Assembly (NCBI GenBank): GCA_016776605.1
Contig: JADHTB010000018.1
Location: forward strand, 17,960-81,959
Reading direction: 5' to 3'
Origin: Alphaproteobacteria bacterium
Lineage (GTDB): Bacteria > Pseudomonadota > Alphaproteobacteria > GCA-2731375
Length of the DNA: 64,000 nucleotides
The notes under the pieces are model-generated. The model was not told the origin of the DNA and did not search any database. It saw nothing but the letters and a program-made list of their open reading frames with translations. Positions 52,224-63,202 of this stretch are shown here, piece after piece; within the stretch, counting starts at the first letter, position 1, and every line of letters starts with the position of its first letter. The position numbers were made by a program, and so were the translations under genes.

Positions 52224-54131
52224 ATGCTGAACGCCTTACGGGAAAGTTCCGGCTCTTGGGTCGTTAAGATATTTTTGGGCCTTCTGGTGCTCAGCTTCGC
52301 GGCCTGGGGCATCGGCGATATATTCCGCCTGAAGCCCGATGCCGCCGTGGTCGAGGTTGGCGATACGGAGATCACCGGCTATGAATTCCTCAACGAGTTC
52401 AATCGGCAGGTCCGCCGCATGCAGGCGAGCCTTGGCCCGACTTTCGATTCCGCACAGGCCCGCCAGTTGGGCATGGTGGATCAGGTGCTGCAACAGTCCA
52501 TCACCCGGGCCCTCTATGACCAGGAGGTCAGGGAATTGGCACTCACCATGTCGGATGCCGATATCGCAGCCTGGATCCGGCAATCATCAGCTTTCAAAAA
52601 CAGTTTTGGGCGCTTTGACAAACTTTTGTTTGAACGGCGCCTGTCGGAAAATGGCTTCAACGAACAAAGCTATATCGCGGCCTCGCGCCGGGATTTGTCG
52701 CGGGAGCAGTTGTTTAGCTCTATCATGGGCGGCGCCCGTGCACCGGCGCCCTTGGTCAAGACCTTCTACAAATACCAGCAGGAAACCCGCGTATTCGAAG
52801 TCTTGAGCCTGCCCTATGACAAAGTGACGGATTTCGCGGCCCCTTCGGAAGCCGATTTAGCCGCCTATCACGAGGCCCATAAGGATCAATTCATGGCGCC
52901 CGAGTACCGTGCGCTGACTTATCTGACGATCAGGCCCGAACATATGCTGGACGAACTTCTTGCCAGCGAGGTTGAGGTCAGGGACGCCTATGAGGCCCGC
53001 CTGGCCGAATTCAGCACGCCGGCCAGCCGCGAGATTGAACAGATTGTTGTCGCCGATGAAGCCGCCGCGCAGACCCTCGCCGGACGCCTGAAGGACGGCG
53101 GCGACTTCTATGCGGTCGCCAAGGAACTGGCCGATATGGACACCCAATCGGTCAAACTGGGCCAGATGCAAAAGGGCGATCTGCCTGAGGAAGCCGCCGA
53201 TAGGGTTTTTGCCCTGACCAAGGGCCAGATCAGCGAGCCAATAGAAACCGGCCTGGGCTGGCATGTCTTCCGGGTGCTCAAAATCGTCGAAGGCGGCCGC
53301 AAATCCTTTGACGAGATGCGCAGCCAATTGACCCGCGACGTGAAATTTGAAAAAGCCGCCGAGGTGATGTCCGAGTTGGCGAACAAGGTGGAAGATGAGT
53401 TAGCGGGCGGAGCGACGGTCAGAGAGGTAGCGGAAACCTTGAACTTGCAGCAGGGCGTCATCGCCGCCGTCGATAGTCGGGGCCGGGGCCGCGGCGGCCA
53501 ACCGGTGGCGGGCCTGCCGAAGGCGCCGGAACTGCTCAGACAGGCTTTCACCATCGCACCGGGCGAGGAAGGCGAGTTGAAAGAGTCCACTGACGGCAGC
53601 TATTACCTGGTCCAGGTGGACAAGATTTTCGAGGCTGTCCTGGAACCCATTGCAAAGGTCCGTGACGGCGTGCGCAAGGCCGTTTTAACGGAACGCCGGG
53701 CCAAGGCGGGGGCTGCGCAGGCCGTCAGATTAGCGGGCGAGGCGCGCCGGGGCAAAACCCTGGCAGGGTTGGCCCGTTCCGGTGGCAGCGCCGTTACCGC
53801 GCTGAAGCCCCTGTCCCGCCAACAGGCTGCCGGGGATGTCAGGCTAAGTGCGGAACTGGTGAAAAAACTGTTTGAATTGCGCGTCGGCGAAATAGCCGAG
53901 GGCACGACGCAGAGCGGCGACAGCCATTCCGTGGTGCGCGTGGTCAGCATTGCCAGTCCTGGCGACAACGTGGCACCGGCGAAGCTCAAATCGATGGATG
54001 AATTCGTCCGCTCCTCCATCGCGGAAGATATCCTGGCCCAGTACCGCGATGCCTTGCGGCACAAATACAACGTCAAAATTTATGATGATATGATCGATTC
54101 CCTGTTCGACGAACTGAATGTCCGCGGTTAA
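52224..54131 (+). CDS. ppiD: PpiD-like membrane-anchored peptidyl-prolyl isomerase/chaperone
   Basis: Periplasmic folding factor anchored by one N-terminal helix (about 14-31, VKIFLGLLVLSFAAWGIGDI). The 635-residue chain has a SurA/PpiD N-terminal chaperone domain (about 35-260) and a parvulin PPIC domain (about 265-365, with GQISEPIETGLGWHVFRVLKI). A second long C-terminal half is rich in Lys, Ala and Glu. GGACCGGAAATAAAGC precedes the ATG. In many relatives it is divergent from tpiA and followed by trpE. Here a methyltransferase gene follows instead. Confidence 0.9.
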   Translation: MLNALRESSGSWVVKIFLGLLVLSFAAWGIGDIFRLKPDAAVVEVGDTEITGYEFLNEFNRQVRRMQASLGPTFDSAQARQLGMVDQVLQQSITRALYDQEVRELALTMSDADIAAWIRQSSAFKNSFGRFDKLLFERRLSENGFNEQSYIAASRRDLSREQLFSSIMGGARAPAPLVKTFYKYQQETRVFEVLSLPYDKVTDFAAPSEADLAAYHEAHKDQFMAPEYRALTYLTIRPEHMLDELLASEVEVRDAYEARLAEFSTPASREIEQIVVADEAAAQTLAGRLKDGGDFYAVAKELADMDTQSVKLGQMQKGDLPEEAADRVFALTKGQISEPIETGLGWHVFRVLKIVEGGRKSFDEMRSQLTRDVKFEKAAEVMSELANKVEDELAGGATVREVAETLNLQQGVIAAVDSRGRGRGGQPVAGLPKAPELLRQAFTIAPGEEGELKESTDGSYYLVQVDKIFEAVLEPIAKVRDGVRKAVLTERRAKAGAAQAVRLAGEARRGKTLAGLARSGGSAVTALKPLSRQQAAGDVRLSAELVKKLFELRVGEIAEGTTQSGDSHSVVRVVSIASPGDNVAPAKLKSMDEFVRSSIAEDILAQYRDALRHKYNVKIYDDMIDSLFDELNVRG

Positions 54132-54174
54132 ATCACCGCTGTTACCAGCTCGGCGATGTCCTGAAGGGGTTTTT

Positions 54175-54200
54175 CTAGAGCAGTTCCGGGCTATTGTGAC
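54175..54200. repeat. Fragment matching the left end of the element at 63872
   Basis: CTAGAGCAGTTCCGGGCTAT and the next bases TGTGAC match the left edge of the element at the window's right end (CTAGAGCATTTCCGGGGTAT, then TCTGAAC) apart from a few changes. It ends 5 bp before the methyltransferase start, so the remnant lies in that gene's leader. Confidence 0.55.
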
Positions 54201-54205
54201 GAAGC

Positions 54206-54985
54206 ATGCAACCTGACGTCATTGATCTTCGCGAATTCTACAACAGCCGCCTGGGCCAGGTGGCCCGCAAATTACTGCGCCACCGCATTCGCCAGATGTG
54301 GCCCGACGTCAAGGGCTTGGATCTATTGGCAGTGGGTTATCCCACGCCCTATTTACAGCAATTTCAGGGTGAGGCCGCGCGCGTCCTGGCTTTTATGCCG
54401 GCTCAGCAAGGGGTCCACCGCTGGCCCATCAGAGACCGTAATCGGGTTGCCCTGGTGGACGAGATGGAATTGCCCCTGCCCGATGCCAGCGTCGACCGCG
54501 TGCTGTTGATTCACGCGCTGGAGAATGCCGAACAGGTCGCCCCTTTGTTGCGCGAAGTCTGGCGGGTCCTGGCCTCGGGCGGACGCTTGCTGGTGGTCGT
54601 GCCGAACCGGCGGGGCATCTGGGCCCGCATGGAACGCACCCCCTTTGGTCAAGGTCACCCCTATAGCCCCGGTCAGCTATCGCGCCTGTTGCGGGACAAT
54701 CAGTTTCAGCCTGGCGGGCGGGCCTCGGCGCTATACGTGCCGCCCATGGCGTCGCGGATGTTGCTGCGCACGGCGGGGGCCTGGGAACAATTGGGGCACC
54801 GTTGGGGCCACGCCTTCGCCGGCGTCTTGTTGATGGAAGCGGACAAGCAGATTTATGCGATTTCGGCCACCCCGCCACGCCGCCGCCGGCCCATCGCCCT
54901 GCCCTTACCGGCCCCGCCTGCCGGCGCCGTCGGATTGACCATTCCCCAGCATCGTGCGAAACTTGATTATGACAATATTAGCTGA
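54206..54985 (+). CDS. SAM-dependent methyltransferase domain protein
   Basis: A 259-residue class-I methyltransferase-like protein. The fold is recognisable from LDLLAVGYPTPYLQQF (first strand and loop, a degenerate GxGxG motif), MELPLPDASVDRVLLIHALENAE (acidic strand and FDxV-like motif) and LLREVWRVLASGGRLLVVVPNRRGIWARME. An unusual C-terminal proline- and arginine-rich tail (about 225-245) follows. Proteins with this N-terminus (DVIDLREFYNSRLGQVARKLLRHRI) are widespread in alphaproteobacteria without an assigned substrate. The start is ATG 54206, without a strong Shine-Dalgarno sequence. Confidence 0.8.
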   Translation: MQPDVIDLREFYNSRLGQVARKLLRHRIRQMWPDVKGLDLLAVGYPTPYLQQFQGEAARVLAFMPAQQGVHRWPIRDRNRVALVDEMELPLPDASVDRVLLIHALENAEQVAPLLREVWRVLASGGRLLVVVPNRRGIWARMERTPFGQGHPYSPGQLSRLLRDNQFQPGGRASALYVPPMASRMLLRTAGAWEQLGHRWGHAFAGVLLMEADKQIYAISATPPRRRRPIALPLPAPPAGAVGLTIPQHRAKLDYDNIS

Positions 54986-55028
54986 CACTTTTAGGGACCA
55001 GATTAACCGCTCACTGGAGGTATCATTG

Positions 55029-55835
55029 ATGCGCGCCTTGTTTTTTGCCACGTTGACCTGCGTGGGATTGGCTGCCGCCGCGCTGTCACCAGCCCTTGCG
55101 GCGCCACAAATGATGGGCTTGGTGGCCAATAACAGCGCCGTGCCGGTGCAATGCCAACGCGGCGAATGTTTTGCCGAGCTCACGGCCTTTTGTTTACAGC
55201 CCCTGCGGTCCTCGCCAATACGGGGCACTGTCTATCGGCTGCACGACAACACCTCCCTGGTGGCGACCGCGACCACCAAGGACGGCCGCATCATAAATCT
55301 GGACCCGGGGCAGGACTTGCAGATCAGGGCTGAACGCAGCCACGTCGCCGTGCGTATCGGCATGTCGGCGCGGGAAATGTTCCGCCGCGGCCTGCGCGAG
55401 GTGCATATAAAAGTGGCACGCAACGCCACCCTGGTGCCCGTCGCCGTCGCCGGTGACAGAACGCCATTGCAGCCGGATGAAATCGCGGCCACGGTCGATC
55501 GATTGCGCCCGTTTGGCGGCGATTATGTAGACCGGGAACAACAATGGATGCCCGTGGCGCGCCTGGCCAACCGTTTGATCAATGCATTGCCGCCTGGCGG
55601 CCAGGTAAGCCAGCAGCAGCGGCAAGCGCTGTGGACCAGGGCCATTCGCCCTGATGACTTGGCCGCGACGCCCCCCGGCACCGGGCAACGTCTACGCGCG
55701 ATTTATGACGATTGCCGGGGCGCGGTCAGAACGGCGCGGCGGCCCAGTTTACGCCGGTGTCTTGAAAGCAGGCATGACAGCATGGTTGGCACCTTGAACA
55801 ACCAATATTGGCACGCGATCAAATTCGGCAGTTAG
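55029..55835 (+). CDS. Secreted protein of unknown function
   Basis: A 268-residue product from ATG 55029 with GGAGG about 9 nt upstream; the longer frame from 54954 overlaps the methyltransferase and is rejected. A clear Sec signal peptide (MRALFFATLTCVGLAAAALS, cleavage after ALAA) points to the periplasm or outside. The mature part has two cysteine pairs (QCQRGECFAELTAFC near the N-terminus; DDCRGAV and RRCLES near the C-terminus), likely disulphides. No domain is recognised. It may share the methyltransferase transcript, since the gap to it is 43 bp. Confidence 0.65.
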   Translation: MRALFFATLTCVGLAAAALSPALAAPQMMGLVANNSAVPVQCQRGECFAELTAFCLQPLRSSPIRGTVYRLHDNTSLVATATTKDGRIINLDPGQDLQIRAERSHVAVRIGMSAREMFRRGLREVHIKVARNATLVPVAVAGDRTPLQPDEIAATVDRLRPFGGDYVDREQQWMPVARLANRLINALPPGGQVSQQQRQALWTRAIRPDDLAATPPGTGQRLRAIYDDCRGAVRTARRPSLRRCLESRHDSMVGTLNNQYWHAIKFGS

Positions 55836-55872
55836 TGCAGTTGAACCAATTACTTAAGTCCGATTAATCTGA
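55836..55872. repeat. Half copy of the palindromic element
   Basis: AGTTGAACCAATTACTTAAG (from about 55841) matches the left half of the 61-nt module (AATTGAACCAATCACTTAAG in the 19497-19557 copy read in reverse). The remnant runs into the 3' end of the DUF1272 gene, whose TAA stop lies inside it. Confidence 0.65.
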
Positions 55873-56052
55873 TTTGACCCTGGTGGGCCGGGGTACAAGC
55901 TGGCCGCCGCAATTCGGGCAGGTCCCCTGCATCTCGGCGCCGCAGCGGCGGCAGAAGGTGCATTCATAGGAACAAATCAGGGCCTGTGCGCTGTCTGCCG
56001 GCAACGCCGCCTGACACCGTTCGCAGTCATCGCGCATTTCCAATGGCATCAT
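55864..56052 (-). CDS. DUF1272 zinc-ribbon protein
   Basis: A 62-residue protein with eight cysteines in pairs: Cys 10-Cys 13, Cys 27-Cys 31, Cys 34-Cys 37 and Cys 45-Cys 48. This is the pattern of DUF1272 (MxLEMRxxCERC ... ICSxECTFC ... CPNCGGxLVxRP). It would bind one or two zinc ions. Function unknown. Its stop codon lies in a palindromic-element remnant, and the next element begins 12 bp upstream of its start, so the gene is enclosed by repeats on both sides. Confidence 0.88.
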   Translation of the reverse strand: MMPLEMRDDCERCQAALPADSAQALICSYECTFCRRCGAEMQGTCPNCGGQLVPRPTRVKSD

Positions 56053-56063
56053 TGCCCTCCCCA

Positions 56064-56264
56064 GAGCGCATTCAAAGAGAATGCGCTCGGACCCTTAAAA
56101 TAGAGCCATTGAACCAATCACCTAGAGCAATTCCGAATTAATGAGAATCGCGAAGCGATTCTAAGTGATTGGAAAAATTGCTCTAATTCTAAAAATCTGA
56201 GCATTTTCAGAGTGAAAATGCTCAGGGTCGCGAGAGCGACTCCAATTAATTGAACATTATTCTA
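56064..56264. repeat. Palindromic element interrupted by a second 100-bp copy
   Basis: Outer copy: hairpin 56064-56088 (GAGCGCATTC, AAAGA, GAATGCGCTC), spacer, then the left part of the 61-nt module (56102-56123, AGAGCCATTGAACCAATCAC and CT). Inserted copy: exactly 56124-56223, with module 56124-56184 (AGAGCAATTCC ... AAATTGCTCT) and hairpin 56199-56223 (GAGCATTTTCA, GAG, TGAAAATGCTC). The right part of the outer module resumes at 56224-56264 with its GGTCGCGAGAGCGACTCC core. Removing the inner 100 bp restores a normal module of about 62 bp. Confidence 0.9.
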
Positions 56265-57614
56265 AAACCGTACGGAAGCGCCAAGCGAGATGGCCCAGTT
56301 GTTATAGCTGTAATTCAGGAAATTTGATCCGACCTCGGTACGCGCCAGGGTCGATGTCACTGACCAGGATTTGTTGATGGGCACACTGGTCAACAGGGTC
56401 GCGTCAATTTCGTGATCATTACGTTCCGTAAAACTATCGATCGAAGGGTCCGGTACATTATAGCTGCTATAGAGAAACGTCGTATTTAGTGAAGTGGTCC
56501 ACCCCCCATTGGTTAGATGGTAGGGCGCCCCGTAGGTTACGATCGCGCCAAGACCAAGGGATACTTCTCTGTTGCTGTATAAGTGCGCGTCGGCGCCAAG
56601 TTGGGTGATGCCGGCGGAACTGGTTAGCGCCCAATTATCGGTGACCTGATGGCGGAGGTTCACTTCCAATTCCACTTCGTCGCCATTTTGTAGCCGGGCG
56701 GTGGAGCGGCCCGCATCCGCGCGGTATTTCTTGCGCACGAATGACGTGGTGAGGGAGCCATTGGTCCGGTCGGTCAACTGTTTATCGATATCGATCCCGG
56801 CGCCATAAGTGAAGTAGTAGTGCGATTTGTCCAGATTGACCGTCGAGACAACGACGTGCGGCCGCCAGGAGGCGTTCTCGATAAACTCCCGCATGAACTG
56901 ACCCCGCGGGCCAATCGTTACTTCGGCAAACATCAGATCCAGTTGCTGTTGATCGGATTGTTCCGTGGCATAAAACAGCGCGTTCGTTTCCATGACATCG
57001 CCGTTATGAGCATGCGGGTCATAAACGTGACGGAGACTAGCCGAAAGAAAACTGTTCCAGTCGTTTTTCTGGGTAAACTCGCTGTCCAGGGTGCCTTCCG
57101 CATCGAATAATCTGATGGCCGGCCTTGCCGGACCGGCGTTGGCATTGGTCTGATAGCGCGCGCCGCCGAAGATCGAGCCGGAAAACTGGTGATTGGATTG
57201 CCGTTTATCAATTTCGTCGAGGAAAACAGCGACGCGTGCGCGCACATCATCAGGCACATTTTCGCCGGCGACCGCGCCGGTCAGATAGGCACGGGCAATG
57301 GCATAAGAGCCCAGGCGAAAATATAAAACACCTAATTCCAAGCGAACCCTGGGTAGAGCCGGATTGTATAACAGCATCCGCTCTAGGGCGCTGATCGCCG
57401 CTTCATAATCGCCAATTTTAATGCCCAGTTCGGCATATTCGAAGGTCTTGTCCAGGTTGGACGGATCCTGCAGCATATGATCGAAGGCTTGCTCGAACTG
57501 CCGCTGCACATCGCCGCCCGTCTGCGCCCGCGCCACCGTGGCGGGCAAAATCCAGATCACGGCCAACAAGCCAAACAATATGCCCCTACGTTGCGCCGCA
57601 CCCATCCGCAACAT
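56262..57614 (-). CDS. TPR plus beta-barrel outer-membrane protein (Slam-like)
   Basis: From ATG 57614 the product has 450 residues; an ATG at 57704 keeps the frame open but precedes the signal peptide. Features: signal peptide (MGAAQRRGILFGLLAVIWIL ... ATVARA), two to three TPR-like repeats (about 35-140, GIKIGDYEAAISALERMLLYNPALPRVRLELGVLYFRLG), then a beta-strand-rich domain ending in phenylalanine (SLGASVRF). This resembles surface-lipoprotein-assembly-modifier (Slam/DUF560) proteins. Assignment is by architecture only. No lipoprotein substrate gene is adjacent. Divergent from the MerR gene; the repeat at 56064-56264 abuts its 3' end. Confidence 0.65.
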   Translation of the reverse strand: MLRMGAAQRRGILFGLLAVIWILPATVARAQTGGDVQRQFEQAFDHMLQDPSNLDKTFEYAELGIKIGDYEAAISALERMLLYNPALPRVRLELGVLYFRLGSYAIARAYLTGAVAGENVPDDVRARVAVFLDEIDKRQSNHQFSGSIFGGARYQTNANAGPARPAIRLFDAEGTLDSEFTQKNDWNSFLSASLRHVYDPHAHNGDVMETNALFYATEQSDQQQLDLMFAEVTIGPRGQFMREFIENASWRPHVVVSTVNLDKSHYYFTYGAGIDIDKQLTDRTNGSLTTSFVRKKYRADAGRSTARLQNGDEVELEVNLRHQVTDNWALTSSAGITQLGADAHLYSNREVSLGLGAIVTYGAPYHLTNGGWTTSLNTTFLYSSYNVPDPSIDSFTERNDHEIDATLLTSVPINKSWSVTSTLARTEVGSNFLNYSYNNWAISLGASVRF

Positions 57615-57804
57615 GCCCCTCGCCCAGTGTAAAATATCACCCTTACTCTGCGGAAACCCTACCGAAAATAAAAGGTAGTGCAAGTAAAACATTTGACTGT
57701 TCATAATAAGTTAATTGGCTTTCTTAAAGCTATGGACGATTAAATGGCCCGCCATCAAGGCGCGCCGCGGTGCTCGATAATGAATGGTCGCCACCGTGGC
57801 TAAA

Positions 57805-57826
57805 TTGACGTTTACGTCAACGTAAA
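57805..57826. promoter_or_regulatory. Overlapping palindromes, probable MerR/LiuR-type operator
   Basis: TTGACGTTTACGTCAA (57805-57820) is an inverted repeat (TTGACG/CGTCAA), and TTTACGTCAACGTAAA (57811-57826) is a second one (TTTACG/CGTAAA) overlapping it. They lie 46-67 bp upstream of the MerR start, where MerR proteins bind between -35 and -10. LiuR-type regulators of branched-chain and fatty-acid catabolism are known to use TTTACG/CGTAAA-like sites. Confidence 0.6.
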
Positions 57827-57871
57827 GTACAATTTCCCTTCATCCTGACAGTTATCGCAAGAGGCGTATCA

Positions 57872-60395
<2,524 letters not shown>

Positions 60396-60432
60396 CCGGT
60401 CGGCATGGATCGATAAAGTAGGAGCTGAGAAC

Positions 60433-61575
60433 ATGGCTGGCATTGCAAGAACGCTGTTTGATTCGGACCACGAAATTTTCCGCGACACGGTGCGGCGCTT
60501 CGTGGAAGAGGAAATCGCGCCCTATCACGCGCAATGGGAAAAGGATGGCAAGATCAGCCGCGAAGCCTGGCTCAAGGCCGGCGCGCTGGGCCTGTTGTGC
60601 GCCTCCATGCCGGAGGAGTATGGCGGTGGCGGCGTGGACCGCACCTACAGCATTATCCTGATGGAGGAGCTGGCCCGGGCCGGCGCCACCGGCCCCGGTT
60701 TCGGCCTGCATTCGGAAATCGTCGCGCCCTATATCAACCGCTATGGCTCGGAAGAGCAAAAACGGCGTTTCCTGCCAAAAATGGCCACCGGCGAGATGAT
60801 CGGCGCCATCGCCATGACCGAACCAGGCACGGGCAGCGACCTGCAAGGCGTGCGCACCACCGCCCTGAAGGACGGCAACGAATTGGTCATCAACGGCTCC
60901 AAGACCTTCATCACTAATGGCGCCATGTCCGACCTGGTCCTGGTGGTCTGCAAGACCGACCCGGAGGCCGGCGCCAAGGGAATTTCCCTTGTTCTGGTCG
61001 AAACCGGCAGCGAAGGTTACCGCAAGGGCCGCAATCTGGAAAAAATCGGCCTGAAGGCCCAGGATACATCGGAATTGTTCTTTGACGATGTGCGCGTGCC
61101 CATGACCAACCTGCTGGGCGAAGAAGGTAAGGGCTTCATCTATCTGATGCAGGAGCTGGCCTGGGAGCGCCTGCAACTGTCGGTCTCGGCCGTGGCCAAT
61201 ATGGAAGCGGCGGTGGAATGGACCATCGAATATACCAAACAGCGGGAGGCCTTTGGCAAGCCGATCCTGGATTTCCAGAACACCCGCTTCAAGCTGGCGG
61301 AAGTGAAAACCCAGGTCACCGTGGCTCGCACCTTTGTCGACCGTCTGATCGGCCTGATGCTGGAAGACAAACTGGATGCCGAGACTGCGGCCATGGCGAA
61401 ATGGTGGACCTCGGATACCCAGTGCAAGGTAATCGACGAATGCCTGCAATTGCACGGCGGCTATGGCTATATGTGGGAATTCCCCATCGCGCGCGCCTGG
61501 GCGGATGCCCGCATCCAACGCATTTATGCGGGCACCAACGAAATCATGAAGGAAATCATCGGGCGCGGTTTATAG
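60433..61575 (+). CDS. Acyl-CoA dehydrogenase, long-chain/isovaleryl type
   Basis: Oxidises acyl-CoA to enoyl-CoA with FAD. ATG 60433 has GGAG 8 nt upstream and gives 380 residues, the normal length. Motifs: AMTEPGTGSDLQGVRTTA (FAD site), INGSKTFITNGAMSDLVLVV, YTKQREAFGKPILDFQNTRF and the C-terminal RIYAGTNEIMKEIIGR. In the YxGT motif the usual catalytic glutamate is alanine (YAGT). As in long-chain and isovaleryl-CoA dehydrogenases, the base is then expected in helix G, here Glu 245 in ELAWERLQL. It follows fadH in the MerR-controlled cluster. Confidence 0.92.
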   Translation: MAGIARTLFDSDHEIFRDTVRRFVEEEIAPYHAQWEKDGKISREAWLKAGALGLLCASMPEEYGGGGVDRTYSIILMEELARAGATGPGFGLHSEIVAPYINRYGSEEQKRRFLPKMATGEMIGAIAMTEPGTGSDLQGVRTTALKDGNELVINGSKTFITNGAMSDLVLVVCKTDPEAGAKGISLVLVETGSEGYRKGRNLEKIGLKAQDTSELFFDDVRVPMTNLLGEEGKGFIYLMQELAWERLQLSVSAVANMEAAVEWTIEYTKQREAFGKPILDFQNTRFKLAEVKTQVTVARTFVDRLIGLMLEDKLDAETAAMAKWWTSDTQCKVIDECLQLHGGYGYMWEFPIARAWADARIQRIYAGTNEIMKEIIGRGL

Positions 61576-61609
61576 GCGCGGTTAGTAGCCGGGGTTTGCA
61601 GGGGAATAA

Positions 61610-62275
61610 ATGCCGGTGATGAAACAGTCCCGCATACCGGATAAGAGCCGATACGTCTCCCCGCGTTTGCCCAGCCCCATTGGTGGCGTGCCCACGGCTA
61701 TCGGGCATAATCAGGGACCACGCGACAGTTCCTGGCGTTCATTTTGCTGGCGGAAAGCCCAAAAGGACGCCTGGGAAACCCCGCCAATAGAAATCATCCG
61801 GCTACGCTGCCGGCGTGCGACCAGCCTGGGATTGACCTATCGGCAATACAGCTCGGCGCTGCTGGACCGGGGCGTTCACCCGCGGGCCCTATTTTTTGAA
61901 CTGGGTGGAACCTTGATTCAGGCCGGAAATGGCAAGATCATTACAGATCAGGCAGGCCGTATCCGACTGCTGCCCGGTGTTTTGGAGAAATTGACCCGGC
62001 TGACGGCCTGCGGCGTGTTCGTGATAAGCAACGACGCACAGGCCCCTTCATTTGTCGCGCAGGTAAACGAAATTTGTGGCGGCATCATTGCCGATTATGG
62101 CGTTTACGATGAACCGCTGGAGGCAAAGAGCGCCCTTGTAGACTTGCTGGCTAAATACAAACTGCCCGCCGCCGCCGCCCTGATGATTGGTGCCGACGTT
62201 GCCGGCGAAAAATCCGCGCAAGCCGCAAAATTGGCAAAATTCATCCACGCCAGCGCGTATTTCACGGCGCGTTAA
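61610..62275 (+). CDS. HAD-like protein with degenerate active site
   Basis: A 221-residue protein with an N-terminal segment shared by many alphaproteobacterial proteins (AIGHNQGP, then WRKAQKDAWETPPIEIIRLR and RRATSLGLTYRQY) and a C-terminal HAD-like domain (about 90-221). The first HAD motif reads ALFFELGGTLIQ, so the nucleophile aspartate of DxDGT is replaced by glutamate. The later VFVISNDAQ and LMIGADVAGE correspond to motifs II and IV. The phosphatase activity is doubtful. The start at ATG 61610 has a GGGG stretch 8 nt upstream; ATG 61619 is an alternative. It ends 19 bp from the convergent lysR. Confidence 0.7.
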   Translation: MPVMKQSRIPDKSRYVSPRLPSPIGGVPTAIGHNQGPRDSSWRSFCWRKAQKDAWETPPIEIIRLRCRRATSLGLTYRQYSSALLDRGVHPRALFFELGGTLIQAGNGKIITDQAGRIRLLPGVLEKLTRLTACGVFVISNDAQAPSFVAQVNEICGGIIADYGVYDEPLEAKSALVDLLAKYKLPAAAALMIGADVAGEKSAQAAKLAKFIHASAYFTAR

Positions 62276-62294
62276 AAATCTGGACGGCCGGGCA

Positions 62295-63164
62295 TCAACG
62301 GCCGCGGCTGCGGGCGACGATGCCATCCCGCAGGAAACTGGCCAGCTCGTTGATAGCGGGGCCTGGATCGATATCACGCAGATACAGATTGATGGCAAAG
62401 CTAGGTAGATCCGGCAGACCGGTCGCGCGGCTCAACACTTCCAAATCATCGGGCACGAGTGAGGCAAGCGAGGCGGTGACCGCCAGATCGGCCCGCACCG
62501 TCGTCATGGTGGCTTCTATATTTCCATTCTCAAAAACGCTGCGCCACGGCATGCCCGTCTGCTCGAGGGCAGTGACGATAGATGGGCGAAAGGCGCACGT
62601 TTCATCAACAATGGAAAGCGGCAACGGCCGCTTTTGAAAGGCCGTGCCGTCCTTGCGCCCGATCCACAGCAGGCGCTCAACACACAGGCATTCCCCGCCC
62701 GTGCTGTCCAGTGGTTCCTCCACCAGGGCCAGATCAACCTCGCCTTTCTTCATGGCGTCCAAAAGCTCGGGTGAGGCCGCCGAGACCAGCGAAACTTCAA
62801 TTTGTGGATTCGCTTCGACAAAACCTTCCAATACAAGCGGCAAATAGGTGGTGATCAGATCGTATGGAATGCCCAGCCGAACCTCCCCGCGCATAGGGGG
62901 CGCCGTCATCTCGTTCCAAATCTCGTCATTTAACTCCAGTAGCTGCCTGGACGGTCCCAGCAGTTGCTCGCCGCGTTTGGTTAGCTTTAGGCCACGGCGG
63001 CTCCGGTCGAACAAGGCACATTGCAGCGTCTCCTCCAACCGCCTGATTTGCTGGCTGACGGCACCTTGGGTCAGTCCGAGCTTGGCCGCCGAGGCCGTCA
63101 TGTTTCCCGTGCCGGCAACTGCGGCAAAGGCGCGCAGAAGGGATGTATCAAGGTTTCTTATCAT
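62295..63164 (-). CDS. LysR-family transcriptional regulator
   Basis: A 289-residue regulator with an N-terminal winged helix (LLRAFAAVAGTGNMTASAAKLGLTQGAVSQQIRRLEETL) and a substrate-binding domain of the periplasmic-binding-protein fold (about 95-285). It is divergent from a LysE-family exporter gene with a palindrome between them, the usual layout for a LysR regulator controlling an amino-acid or metabolite exporter. The effector is unknown. Confidence 0.9.
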   Translation of the reverse strand: MIRNLDTSLLRAFAAVAGTGNMTASAAKLGLTQGAVSQQIRRLEETLQCALFDRSRRGLKLTKRGEQLLGPSRQLLELNDEIWNEMTAPPMRGEVRLGIPYDLITTYLPLVLEGFVEANPQIEVSLVSAASPELLDAMKKGEVDLALVEEPLDSTGGECLCVERLLWIGRKDGTAFQKRPLPLSIVDETCAFRPSIVTALEQTGMPWRSVFENGNIEATMTTVRADLAVTASLASLVPDDLEVLSRATGLPDLPSFAINLYLRDIDPGPAINELASFLRDGIVARSRGR

Positions 63165-63179
63165 GACCCACTATTAGCA

Positions 63180-63202
63180 TTCTTAATATAAAATATAAAG
63201 AA
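63180..63202. promoter_or_regulatory. Dyad in the lysR/lysE intergenic region
   Basis: TTCTTAATAT (63180-63189) and ATATAAAGAA (63193-63202) are inverted repeats with one mismatch around a 3-bp centre, in the 100-bp A/T-rich gap between the divergent genes. It contains a T-N11-A type spacing expected for LysR sites and lies 16 bp upstream of the lysR start. A probable operator; not proven by sequence alone. Confidence 0.5.
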
